Origin: Cryphonectria parasitica EP155
Taxonomy: Eukaryota > Ascomycota > Sordariomycetes > Diaporthales > Cryphonectriaceae
Assembly: GCF_011745365.1 (NCBI RefSeq)
Contig: NW_024468913.1
Location: 1,798,001-1,862,000, forward strand
Reading direction: 5' to 3'
Length of the DNA stretch: 64,000 bases
A program made the translations under genes and the position numbers. The notes beneath the pieces are model-generated. The model saw nothing but the letters and a program-made list of their open reading frames with translations. It searched no databases and was not told the origin of the DNA. Positions within the stretch are counted from its first letter, which is position 1, and every line of letters starts with the position of its first letter. Positions 1 to 10,504 of the stretch are shown here, piece by piece.

Positions 1-1593
1 GATGCCACTACCCTCGCGGAGGAGTCGTTGTGGTATGTGTCCTGTGTGTGGTACTTTACTGCATAGTATTTGGGTGGGACTCGCTCCTCTTGACCCTCTC
101 GGGTTGTCACCGGGTGTTTTGACCGAGCACATGCGGAGATAGACCTTTTTTTGGTAGAGGTAGAATGAAAAGGGAAAAGAAGAAAGAAAAATATTTCTTT
201 TTTGGGGGGTTGCTCTCCCCCTCACCCCGGCTGGCTGGCCAGACTCTCCTTGCAATTGTGCGCCCTTTTACTGGTCGAATCCGTGACAGCTGTCAGGTAG
301 TACGTAGCACCACCACCCAGATGGAATGATCTTATACGGACTATCACTCTGATGAGGAGGCCATTGTGCCTATGCGATCAACCCCCTCCCCAGCTCCTAC
401 TGTGCCAAATCCCCGGAGCCGTTAATCCGTCACCGATCCATCTTTTGTCTGCTTCCGTGATAGATTGGCAAGTCAGGGCCCTTGCAAAGCAGATGCGATT
501 CCTACCCTTCAAAGTTTCTCAAGGTTCAATTGTTCACTTCCCCTCCCTCGGCATCTAGGGGAGGGGTTTATTTCCTGATGATCCTGGTCCTGTCAGATGT
601 CCATCTGTCGGTCGTCTGTTCCCATAGGCAAGGGTGACTGACAGGCCACGGACACACGGCACCCGCGTTTGCGAGTCCACCCTTTTTAACCAGAAAAGGG
701 CCGTTGGGCGAGGGACTAGTGGATTAGTACCGAGTCGATGCCTGCGTATGGGGACGGTCAATACAGAGATGAATGGCACGCTGTGCGGCGTTTACGGAAC
801 AGAGTAAGGTACGTTCAATGATTTTAAGTAATCAGTAGTACAGTCTGCGTGTGGGTGGGCTTCGTAGGCCTCCTTTCTTGGTTTTTCCCCCCCCCCTTCT
901 TCTTCTTTACTCTATCAACTTCTTCAACACACATACACACTACTGTGTAATAGTAGTAGTTATAGTACACACCCACCTCGGCGCAGACCCTGTATAAAGT
1001 CCACGTACGCCCGCGGAAATAAAATCCAGGTCCCGAATGACAAGGGCGGCGGGGTCAGACGCAACGCCCGCTCTTCTGCAGTGTGTAGTTGACCGAGCTC
1101 GCCGAGACTCCCCTGCGCGCAAAGAAAAAAGCATGGGAACTCAAGACGCACGCCATTGGCGGGACTTGGGACCGCGGGTAACCACTTTTGGTTTGCACAC
1201 ACAATAAGGAAGAAAGAGTGAGGGGTGTGTAAGAAAGCATGGGCAGGGCATGGCATGCAGGTGGTTATCCCCTCCTCCCTCACCCCCTGGGCCCCCGGCC
1301 TTGCCGTAAATGGTACTATTATACAAAGTTTCCGGAAGGTGTCCTTGCGGGCTTGCACAAAGAGGAAGACATGATCCGGATGAGGGAGTCACGAACGGCG
1401 AGGAGGAGAACTGATATCTCATGTTAAGACGGACGGACGTATGATGATGAGGAAGAATAGGAAAGGAGAGCAGAGAAAGAAAGATGGAAACAAGGTGATG
1501 GTGGTGTGTTTCCCTCGTTATCGCCAACCTCCCACCACATGCGGGCCTGAGTCAAGCCCAGAGACATAAGTACCATAGTAAAAAGGGTCTGGA

Positions 1594-1596
<3 letters not shown>

Positions 1597-1646
<50 letters not shown>

Positions 1647-1655
1647 GTGTGTGTG
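1597..1655. repeat. (GT)n microsatellite
   Basis: Nearly pure GT dinucleotide repeat of about 45 bases, followed by a short interrupted GT tail. It creates spurious Cys-Val open frames on the plus strand and Thr-His frames on the minus strand, which are not genes. Confidence 0.95.
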
Positions 1656-2104
1656 GACAGGGGATCTGGACCTGGTGAGAGGCTCTGGAACAGGACATCG
1701 GAGGAAATGGGAAGAGGCATGTCCTATCTCATCATGTCAAAACTTGCCCTTTTGGTCGTTTGTCCTCCCCCGCCTGCACTTCTTTCCTTCTCCAAGATCG
1801 ATCGGGGCGTCCGACATGGTTATGTCCCGTCCCACCCGCCATTGCCTGTTATCCCAATATTTTTAGACACGATGACGCCGTCTCTTTGAGATCCCAGTTT
1901 TTATCCGACCACATATATATGTTGTCGCTTCGTGAGTACGAAGACTCAATCTTCATCTTGAAAGCCTCCTCGTCCTTGGGTGTATTCCTCTACGGGATTT
2001 CGCAGAGACAACACAGTCCGAAAAGGGAAGAAGCAGAAAGAGAAAAAGGCGTGACAAGCTAGGTTCAACTCCTTCGGGTGGGAAGGTAGCAGAGGAAGTA
2101 GAGG

Positions 2105-2160
2105 GTGTGTGTGTGTGGTGTACACACACACCACACCCACCACACACATACACACACGCA
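2105..2160. repeat. GT/AC inverted repeat
   Basis: A GT-rich arm runs directly into an AC-rich arm through the palindromic centre GGTGTACACA, so the strand can fold back on itself. A further AC-rich tail follows. It can form a cruciform or Z-DNA; no gene is associated. Confidence 0.8.
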
Positions 2161-2928
2161 CTGTTAGTTGCTTGTGACTGGTCACTGCAGCTGATCCCCA
2201 GGTACCGGCTTGTACCTGTCTCAGATGGGAGGGAGGGGACTGGAGATGCACGACGGCCGTGGTGAGGCTGGCGGGCTGGTCGGGGTGGACGAAACGATCT
2301 GCGGTCGCTCACCTCATCAGCCCGACAACTCCTTTCTCTTTTGACAGGTTTGGGCGGCGGGTGGCCCTGTGGTGTCAAACGAGAGAAACAATAGCCGTGC
2401 GACGATGTTCTCAAGAACTCTCCTTCTAGGCGAGCGAGGATCGACAGGTGATGTGGCACAACAATTAGGGTATTTCCTTCTTTCTCACACATCATTAGGA
2501 GGACCCTGGGAAAGATGGTCGAGTGATTTTTTTTTGATTTTTTTTTTTTAATTCGTCTATTTTTCTGATCCCATCTGCCGGGTGGCCACGCGGTGTGCAG
2601 GCAAGGGTCAGTCCGATCCAAGCTCTGTGTGAACTATCCTCCTCCGGCTTCCCACCTCTCGTCTCGTCTCGACAAGCGAGACCTCGGAGCTCGAGTCCCC
2701 CTTTGTCCTCGCCTCTTTATTCCGAACATCGATTGAGGCCTTTTCTGGGATGAAATGGGGGAACAACAGAAAAAAAAATCGAATCAAGCCTCGCTCGCTA
2801 CTTGGCGTCCTCGAGGGCACACACACCAAAAGAAAAGGGAAAAACGCCCCTATCACATGTGTTCCAGTCTGGTGATCAAAAGCCATTTCAGCCTCGAGAT
2901 CAGGTCCAGAAAGCCACGGCTGGAGTCA

Positions 2929-2954
2929 CTGTACTGTACTGTACTGTACTGTAC
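2929..2954. repeat. (GTACT)n pentanucleotide tandem
   Basis: About five copies of the five-base unit GTACT in perfect tandem. Related TACTGTA words recur singly near 3221, 3254, 3576 and 3703. Confidence 0.9.
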
Positions 2955-4170
2955 GGCACTGTATCGAGGTAGTATCCACTCCTCCCCCACCCACAAAGAG
3001 CGAATCCAGCTGGGGTGCTCCCGGGGCGGGCTTCTCCAACAAAAGAACGACCTCGATCGCCCACTGCAGCTCGGCCGATAAGTAGAGGCAGAAGGCAGGA
3101 AAAAGAGAGACCCACAGCGCTGTCGTGCAGGGCCAGCCCCCGTCCCGCGCCATACGGACGGCACAAGCGAAAGGGCCATCCCGTCCTTTCCATGCTTGAC
3201 GACTGCCCCTTCCTTACATATACTGTAACAAGGGTTGGGCATAATGTTAAGTATGTACTGTAAGAAGAACACAGATACGGATGAAAGCGGGGCGGAGGGC
3301 GTGTGCTATTTGCCCTGAAACGCTATAAACAAAGATCTGGGTTTCTTTTGTCTTTCTCTGTTTTCTTTTTCGACAGCGTGTAATCCCGCAACTCATATCA
3401 CATCCCCAAACAATACGCGGGGTACGAGATCTGAGGCGTCTGTACGGTAGGGGAAGGGAAGGAGAAAGGGATTGGGGGGCAAATTTACCCACGTCACTCT
3501 GAAATCCATGGCAGCAGGGGGGGGGGGCCAGCCAGTGCCAGCCTCGCAGTAATAATCACGATTATCCTTACTACTATATACTGTAGGTACAGCACGTGGC
3601 GGGCCGTGGCGCCGCTAGACCTTGTTTTGAAACGCCGCATATTTATAATATGAATCAGAACCACAGGTATATGCGTACACTTAAAACAACTCACATACTC
3701 TTTGTACTGTACAGTAGGCAATATCTTCATGTGACCCCCTCCGAGAGAGCTTGTGGCGGAAGCCAGGGAAAGAGGGATGCAGCCTGCCATACAAGTGTAG
3801 TGAGTGGCTGTGCGGGCAAGAAGGAAGAAAAAAAGATGATACTTTCCCCTCTTGTCCACGCCCAACCAGCTGGAAATCAGGGGGACGATCCGTCCTGCAA
3901 GCCATTACGTCGTAGCGGAAGCTGGCCTTGACAAATTTCAAACTAATGTGCATTTAGAATGAGTAGCAAATGCTCAAAGCTCAGGATCGATCAGCATCAA
4001 GAAGTCCGTGGCATGCGGCTGAAACAAGACCGCTCTGTTGATCCTCATATGCCGTTGCTTATGCAGGCGGGCTCAGTTTACGCGGTGACTGACGACGACC
4101 GGAAACATGGATATGAGGCAATGTGAGGGCGGTGGTGTGTGGTGGAGCTTATTTATGGACGAACACATCT

Positions 4171-4172
<2 letters not shown>

Positions 4173-4202
<30 letters not shown>
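4173..4202. repeat. (CA)n microsatellite
   Basis: Perfect CA dinucleotide repeat of about 15 units in non-coding DNA. Confidence 0.95.
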
Positions 4203-5462
4203 CTATATTCCAATGCTGCGGTGGATGAGTGAAGAGCAAGGTTTTGCTGGGTCATGTTTCTGATTAAGGATAACCATCTTGGAAAATCAGCTGTTTGCAT
4301 GATTCTCAGCGGATGTCTAGCGCCCTTGTCCACAACTGGGCCTCAACCCGGCTTCGACAGCCGAGACGAATCTCTCGCCGTGAAAGAAAGACAAAGAGAA
4401 AGAAGAAGAAACTCTCTCAGATCCTTATAGCAAGAACATAGAAGGCGCACGCATAGTTATTTACCCTTTTCTCAAAAGGCTCTCCTGGGCTGAAGGGTAT
4501 ATGAACGGCAGCCTATCCTCATCGATCGACCACCAGGACCAAACACCCCAATCTGGAAAGCCATGCCTGGTCTGAACCGGTTCATCCTCTGCTCTGGAAC
4601 CTTACGAACTCCGTTACATCGCGTCGTTCGGGAAACCCGTTTCCCCCCTCACGGTGCAGTATTTGCAGGCTCATGGACAACGATGGAGGTCGTCAGCCCC
4701 AGTGCACTGGACACTGGGGATGGTCTGCCCCCGCAGTCAGTCGTCTGTGAACATGTTCCCGGCTAGTCGGGTAAGACCAAGACGTCAGGATGTCCAAGAT
4801 TTGACTTACGTGGTCCGGTACAGCTTGGACCGTTCCTCTGCAGGTCTCGCCCCCCCCCCCCCCCAGGTGTTGGTCCCCACAGCGTAGTCATGGGGCTGGC
4901 GGGACAGAAACAAGGTGAGGGGGGAGAGAGACATTGTTGACTCTTGAGAGTTGATCATGACGATGCCTGATATGATTGTGTGGTAGGTTGTTTGTGGCGG
5001 AAATCCTTCAAGTATCAGCTGGACTTTTCATATTGGGCAAACCGTACAGACCAGGAGCATGATCAGCAACATATCTTTTTCCTTGGAGAGTCGAACAGCA
5101 GCATAGGATATCGAGAAGGAACCCTTTAGGCATGGATCAGGTTGTCTCTGGAGTTCTATTCGGGAAGCCTAGAGGTATGAGGCAGACGGCCTCGCGCAAA
5201 CATGCTATGAAGTAAATTATCTAAACTCCTCTCACTTGTCTGCAGTGTTTATGTTTGATCTCGAGCATACTCTCTCTACCAATAACAATTACTTGCATGT
5301 CAAATCAAAAGGGCTGATATGAACATCTGATAGGCTTCCCCCCTGAAGGGGTGGGGTGCTTGTTTGCTAGATGGCAGCCAACAAAGGGCTTGCCGAGAGA
5401 CCAAGCACCAAGCCAAGTGACAGGCACAAACGTATAGTCTCAATAGTGATGCTGGCGCAGGT

Positions 5463-6485
5463 ATGCAATATAAATGGCAGTCAAATTTACCAGCATGCCT
5501 TGTGAAGTCCATAGGCATCAGTCACTTTTCAACCAAACCCAACAGTCAACCGAACAGTCCAGACTTCACTCGTGACCTAGCGATGCACCCACATTTGAGA
5601 CCATTCGCAAAGCAGCAGAAGCAGCAGCATAAAACACTATCCAAAGCAGCGCTGCTTGAAGAGCTCATGGATCGCAAAAGCCGCTTCGACCCCCGACTCT
5701 TCTGGCATGTCGCCTCCGTAATGCCCTGGCATCCGCTCTACGGCTTTCCACCTCAAACTCCCTTCACGGTCGCCCCTGGTTGGGAGCAAGAACCTCGGCA
5801 GACCTTTTGGCCACCGGCTAGCACTTCTCTCCAACAGACGATGTCGCAAGAGAGCCAAGCCGATGGTTGGCCTAGCCCTCATACCACTCCTCCTGCACAA
5901 GGCTCATGGGACGTACGAGTCGACGCTGCAGGAAATGACAACGACCCTAGCGTTGGCTCCGTGGCTGAACACAATTCCACCAGATGTTATTCCCACTCAA
6001 CAGGTGTTGTTCCCACCGCTGTGGTGCTCCAGAACTGGTCACGACTCCTCCAGGACGCCCTTCAGTTCTTTGAAGAGTGCGCCCAACAGCATCGCACCGA
6101 TGTCGAGAATCTAGCCTATCTGGATGTGGATTGCCGCAACAAGCTGTGGAGCAGTCTGATGGCCTCACGGCTCAAGGATAGCGAGTTGCATAAGCATCTG
6201 TTCTTGAATCTGGCGCTCGACGTTGAGGGTCACGTCCAGCAGGCTTTGCGATCTGCCGAAGCGGGCATGGAGAGTGAGTCTGACGATCAAAACAAGTATG
6301 AAAAGAGCCAAAAAGCCGCTCACGAGCTGAGAATCCTGGGGGCGAGATCACGAAGGGTCACCGAGCTCCATGCGGGGGCATCAGCAAGCTTCAACAAGTT
6401 CAATGCCATGGTGGGCGAGATGACTATGATGGTGGAAGGCATGAAGATACTGGAGGGCGACGACGGCGATCCCCCTGAGGGATAA
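5463..6485 (+). CDS. Hypothetical protein, uncharacterised
   Basis: A single uninterrupted frame of 340 codons that I do not recognise. The first 40 residues have unremarkable composition, so the second ATG at 5583 (protein starting MHPHLRPF, 300 residues) is an equally good start. The central part is rich in Pro, Ser and Gln. The C-terminal half (roughly residues 180-330) is charged and predicted helical, with a Lys/Glu-rich stretch near EKSQKAAHELR and an acidic end. There is no signal peptide, membrane segment or catalytic motif. It stands alone on the plus strand, 2.1 kb before the methyltransferase gene. Frame length and the amphipathic C-terminal half suggest a real, lineage-restricted gene, but a chance ORF is not excluded. 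Confidence 0.45.
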   Translation: MQYKWQSNLPACLVKSIGISHFSTKPNSQPNSPDFTRDLAMHPHLRPFAKQQKQQHKTLSKAALLEELMDRKSRFDPRLFWHVASVMPWHPLYGFPPQTPFTVAPGWEQEPRQTFWPPASTSLQQTMSQESQADGWPSPHTTPPAQGSWDVRVDAAGNDNDPSVGSVAEHNSTRCYSHSTGVVPTAVVLQNWSRLLQDALQFFEECAQQHRTDVENLAYLDVDCRNKLWSSLMASRLKDSELHKHLFLNLALDVEGHVQQALRSAEAGMESESDDQNKYEKSQKAAHELRILGARSRRVTELHAGASASFNKFNAMVGEMTMMVEGMKILEGDDGDPPEG

Positions 6486-8603
6486 GGGGACAGGACGCCC
6501 AGGTCTTATTTCTCAAGAGAAGTAGTGGTGGTAGCTGTGGCGGCGGTGATGGACGTTGAGATGTGGAGAGATCACTTGAGAAGGGCACTGAAGGGAAGAG
6601 CCTGAGGTGTGAGATAGCGATTGGCGGGTATTGTGATGGCGTTTCTCAGATCACTCTGCCGGTTCGGTCAGACTCCATCCTGCCGGACGGTCATGAGTTG
6701 GTTGGTTGACAGCGAATATTTCTTCCCTTGATATTCAAATCTTGGCAACGGCCTTCAGCATATTCTTTGGTAACGCCGTGTCCTTGCGGCAAGACAACTC
6801 TTTCGCAAATTTACGGCAGTCTCCTCATGCCTCGATCCCAAACGCTTCACCTTGGAGACTGTCAGCACGCCGTGACTCGAGGCAGTGAAATCATACAACT
6901 GTCAATACCGTCAGCTGGCGAGACCTGCCGCTGAAATTTGAGAGATCCATGACCACCAGAAAGTGCTCGAATGCGTACTTGTTCATGGGTTACCATTAAA
7001 CTCTGGTAGTCATTAAATGCTCATTGAACAACACCCAAGGGGTCAAGGTCTATGCATAGTTGCTCATGAAGACGCTAAGACCGCCAGGCCATGGAGAAGA
7101 AAAAGAGAAGGGAAAGAAAAGCAAGAGGAAAGAGAGGGTAGGGAGTGGTTGTTGATCAAGGCCAGATCGAATAAAGTTGTCATTGATTGTGAAGTCGAGC
7201 CGGAGATCGACAGGAGTTCACGAGAAAAAAGGACGCAGGAACCAGGCCAGGACTTTTTGTGAAAGCCTTGTTCCTGTCAACAGGCGGAGTTATCCGTTCT
7301 GAATGTCGTGTATTGGAATCGAGTATTTAGGTGCATGTGCAAAACCAAAGGATAAATGAAAATGTTTTGCATTCGTAACGAGCTAATAGCGAACTGCATG
7401 CGTAATGACTTGTATATGAACAAACGGCGAGATTGACAAAAGGTGTTCGCGTTGAAGTAGCAGCAAAAGAGAGCCTTCAAGAACCAAGAAATGGCCAATA
7501 GTCGCTTGGTAAATGCTTGGTAGTCTGCGAGAAGAACACACACCAACTGTGGAGAGAGCACAACACGTAAGGTAGAGGCTGGTCGAAGACGGGCTGCTCA
7601 GGCCCTCCACACCGCATCACAGGTCGTTGAACATTGTTAGTAGTATCCTTCTTCGAGTTAATGAGTTTAGACCACTGACCTTTAAAAAAAAAAAGGTTGA
7701 AGCGCCACCGCCCAGAGAATGATCGGAATTGAATGATGAAGTCTTCCTCCCACAAGGGAAGGTCGACGACACGCCACCCATTGCGCTTCAGCTTGTCATT
7801 GCAAGCAATCCCGGCAGTGACCCTCCCAGAGGAACGACTGGACTGGAGCTCCGCGTGAACAGAGACAGCCAGCGTCCTGCATTTCTGATGCCAACTGCGG
7901 AGGTGGGATCACCTCGTGCCGTCACCGGCAGGACCGTCAACATTCGGCGCCCACCCGAGGGCAGACGCTGAGTGATCAGGCGGCCAAGCAAGGCCTGGCC
8001 TTTGGGACATACTCCGAATTTCTCACATGCCAGGTTGACGCCGCGAAGGGTCGAGAGATGTGCTTGCGCAGATCTCTCCGTTTGTAGCATAGAAGGGTAG
8101 CGTTGAGGGCGGTGACGCTTGAAGGGGAAAAAAAAGAAGAGAAGAGAAAACAGAGACAAGCAAAAAGTCGCGTCTTGAATTTTGATGTTGGAGTCATAAA
8201 TCGGTGTGCCTGCGGCTCAAGCTTTCACAGCCAATCAGAATGCCTGGTGACGCCTGCTAGGTGGCGTACTGACAGGGGTCACCCAGCTTGGAAGTATGGT
8301 CCCTCTTGGTGATAAGATAACAAAAATCGCTGGTCAGGCTGCCCCGGTTTCCCCAGATTCATCTAGAAATAGATACGCTTTGCCATCCTGACAACGTTCG
8401 TTCCTCTTTAGAATTTTCATCAAACTTACACTTACCTAGGTCGCCTTCACTCACACCAAAGATGCCTGTGTTTTCGAAGCACTGCCGTTGACGGTAGTGC
8501 GCGGTGTTATCACTCTTGTTCATTGTGTTTTTTCTTTCTTCTTTTTGTCTGGCTCACTCCGCCTTGATCATTCTAGTTTCACTGTGAAGTCGAAAAGCCA
8601 GTC
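6486..8603. other. Intergenic region
   Basis: Only short, compositionally biased frames are present. The last 200 bases before 8604 are pyrimidine-rich and fit a promoter and 5' leader for the methyltransferase gene. An ATG near 8462 opens a nine-codon upstream frame. Confidence 0.6.
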
Positions 8604-9707
8604 ATGGCCGTATCTGCTTTCGACTTGCCTCAGGTCTGGCAGAAGCCTGCCGCAGGTGAACTCATCGAGTCCCTCCAACAACTCCGCGTCGATCCTCCTA
8701 TATGGAATCTCAAGGTCTCTCGGGCTGAAGTTCTCAAGCAGCAAGACATCACAGGGCAGCATCGAAGGGAAGTTGCGGCTTACTTGTCCACAATCATCAA
8801 GAGCGAGCTGGCGTGGATAGATGATGAGGAGGACAGGGAGGCTGTCTGGACGGAGGCTAGCAAACGGTTCTCAGAACGCTGCGGACGGAGCGGTAAGGCT
8901 CAACCACTTTCTTCAGGGTTGTTCGTGGAGGACCACTTACTTACCCTGCTTGTCTTAGCCATGGGCGAGATCACCCGACGGTGGCCCTTCGAGGGAGGCG
9001 GGTACGAGGCCTTTGACCTCATCGTTAGGGAACCTCCTCTGACTGGTGACAACCTCGGACTGAAGACGTGGGGCTCGTCTTATGTGCTTGCACAAATGTT
9101 ACACACCGTCAGCGAGACTTCCTTGTCACATCTGCTCGGCAACAAGGTCAGCCAGGCTAGGCCATCAGTCTTGGAGCTTGGGTCGGGGACAGGTCTTCTC
9201 GGGCTGGCGGCTGCAGCAATCTGGAGAACACATGTCATCCTTAGCGATCTCCAGGAAATCATGCCCAATTTGGCTCATAATGTCGGTCAGAATCGTGACA
9301 TGATACAAGAGCGGGGTGGCAGTCTGGATGCAGGTGCTCTGACCTGGGGTGGAGATGAAGACGAAGTTGATCCTGTTCTGTTCGATGCCAAGAACCATTT
9401 CAAGATCATCATCGTTGCTGACCCGCTCTACGACGATGAGCACCCCGGTCTCCTGGCTGGTGCTATTGATGAGCAGCTTGCTTTTGACGCAGACGCCAGG
9501 GTCATGGTCATGGTCCCTCAGCGCGATGCCGTCACAATTAAGCTTCTCTCGTCCTTCAGAACAGAGATGGCCTCGAAGTCGACACCGCTCGTCTGCTTAG
9601 AGGAGAGCGTTGTTGCGGGTCAAGATGATTGGGGTGGTGACGAGGACGAAGAAGCAAGCCACGTCAAATGTTGGTTAGGTGTGTTTGGAAGAAGCTTGGA
9701 ACTGTGA
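8604..9707 (+). CDS. Methyltransf_16-family SAM-dependent methyltransferase
   Basis: Probably a protein-lysine methyltransferase of the seven-beta-strand class (Pfam Methyltransf_16; fungal relatives include Rrg1 and EFM-type enzymes). Exons 8604-8892 and 8959-9707 give 345 residues. The intron is called because it starts GTAAGG, ends TTAG, and its removal restores the family segment RCGRSAMGEITRRWPF. Visible signatures are the pre-motif LGLKTWGSSYVLA, SAM-binding motif I LELGSGTGLLGLAAAA (about residues 168-183), an acidic motif II near ILSDLQEI, and ADPLYDDEHPGLL (about 250) at the post-motif position where this family carries its substrate-side loop. The 66-nt intron is divisible by three and has no stop, so unspliced RNA would also be translated. 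The exact substrate cannot be told from sequence. Confidence 0.88.
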   Translation: MAVSAFDLPQVWQKPAAGELIESLQQLRVDPPIWNLKVSRAEVLKQQDITGQHRREVAAYLSTIIKSELAWIDDEEDREAVWTEASKRFSERCGRSGKAQPLSSGLFVEDHLLTLLVLAMGEITRRWPFEGGGYEAFDLIVREPPLTGDNLGLKTWGSSYVLAQMLHTVSETSLSHLLGNKVSQARPSVLELGSGTGLLGLAAAAIWRTHVILSDLQEIMPNLAHNVGQNRDMIQERGGSLDAGALTWGGDEDEVDPVLFDAKNHFKIIIVADPLYDDEHPGLLAGAIDEQLAFDADARVMVMVPQRDAVTIKLLSSFRTEMASKSTPLVCLEESVVAGQDDWGGDEDEEASHVKCWLGVFGRSLEL

Positions 9708-10504
9708 TGTACAAACATCCTACATTTCTACCATTGTCAAGCTGTAGATGTACTTAGTAGTATGAACCACACTTCTGCAGGTCAACGAATATACCAATTG
9801 CCAAAATGCTCAGAGCGATGCACAAAGGCCGTAGGCGTCGTCGACACTAATGTCACTCAGGAATACGCATCGTTCATATTGTCCCAATGGAGGACTTGCC
9901 TAGATTTTGTGGGCACGTGTACCGCGACGCGTTCATCAACAGCATCATCTTCGCAAGAAAGCACATCACCCCCCTTAAGAATAAAAGCTAGAGAATCGTA
10001 AATGCTAGATAAAAAACCAGGACGTTTGTTGGAATGATAACTATAACAGCAGCACCCATCAAGAGGAAAAAGAAGGAAAAAAAAGTGCAAAAATGAATCA
10101 AAGGCTCCTAGAGGCTAGGATTGAACATACAGCTGCTTATAATGGCTATTGCAGCCAGGGGACTGTATCTTATAATGCAGTGGGATTTGGAGTTAACCAC
10201 CTCGACCGCTGCACTACGTGCACGGCCCTTGATTCCTAAGTGACAGGACAATTGTTGAACTGACTTATCTAGGAAGCTATCGCTCAACCTGCTGTATCTG
10301 CAGCTTCGAAACAATTTGGACGAGGCGAGGCACCCCCAGCCCGCCCTTGGCCCCTCTGCTGCAACATCGAATCATCAAATTGCCGCCTGTCCCCCATTGC
10401 AGTTATGCCTATATGTTAAACCATGATCCCCTATTCCTGGCAAAAACACTTTTGATATTGAATTCTAGACTGAAGTTGGCTGACTCGAGGCAACCAACGG
10501 CCTC
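9708..10504. other. Intergenic region with Pol III-like remnant
   Basis: This is the convergent gap between the methyltransferase and sugar transporter genes. No coding frame is supported. The only structured element I see is the minus-strand A-box/B-box/T-run unit listed separately. Confidence 0.6.
10077..10225 (-). other. Possible tRNA-derived Pol III unit or SINE remnant
   Basis: Read on the minus strand, a stretch resembling a tRNA A box (GGTCGAGGTGGTTAA, near 10199-10213) is followed about 75 bases later by a B-box-like TGTTCAATCCT (near 10117-10128) and then by a run of eight T (10077-10084), which would terminate RNA polymerase III. The T-arm and acceptor stems do not pair, so it is not a functional tRNA as read. 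A decayed tRNA gene, a tRNA-derived SINE, or chance are all possible. Confidence 0.25.

Larger units (their letters stand above)
1..5462. other. Gene-free region with microsatellites
   Basis: No open frame here looks like a conserved protein and none could be joined by plausible splicing. The minus-strand frame at 1953-2621 is low in complexity and reads through poly-A and GT/AC tracts. The region holds a GT repeat (about 1597-1655), a GT/AC inverted repeat (2105-2160), a GTACT tandem (2929-2954), a CA repeat (4173-4202) and a C run near 4852. It may be intergenic DNA, a non-coding RNA locus or the edge of a subtelomeric or accessory block; the sequence alone does not decide. Confidence 0.6.

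Noticed and set aside
1953..2621. Minus-strand frame of 222 codons
   Set aside because: It reads through poly-A, GT/AC repeat and purine tracts, has lysine and His-Thr runs created by simple repeats, and shows no protein motif.
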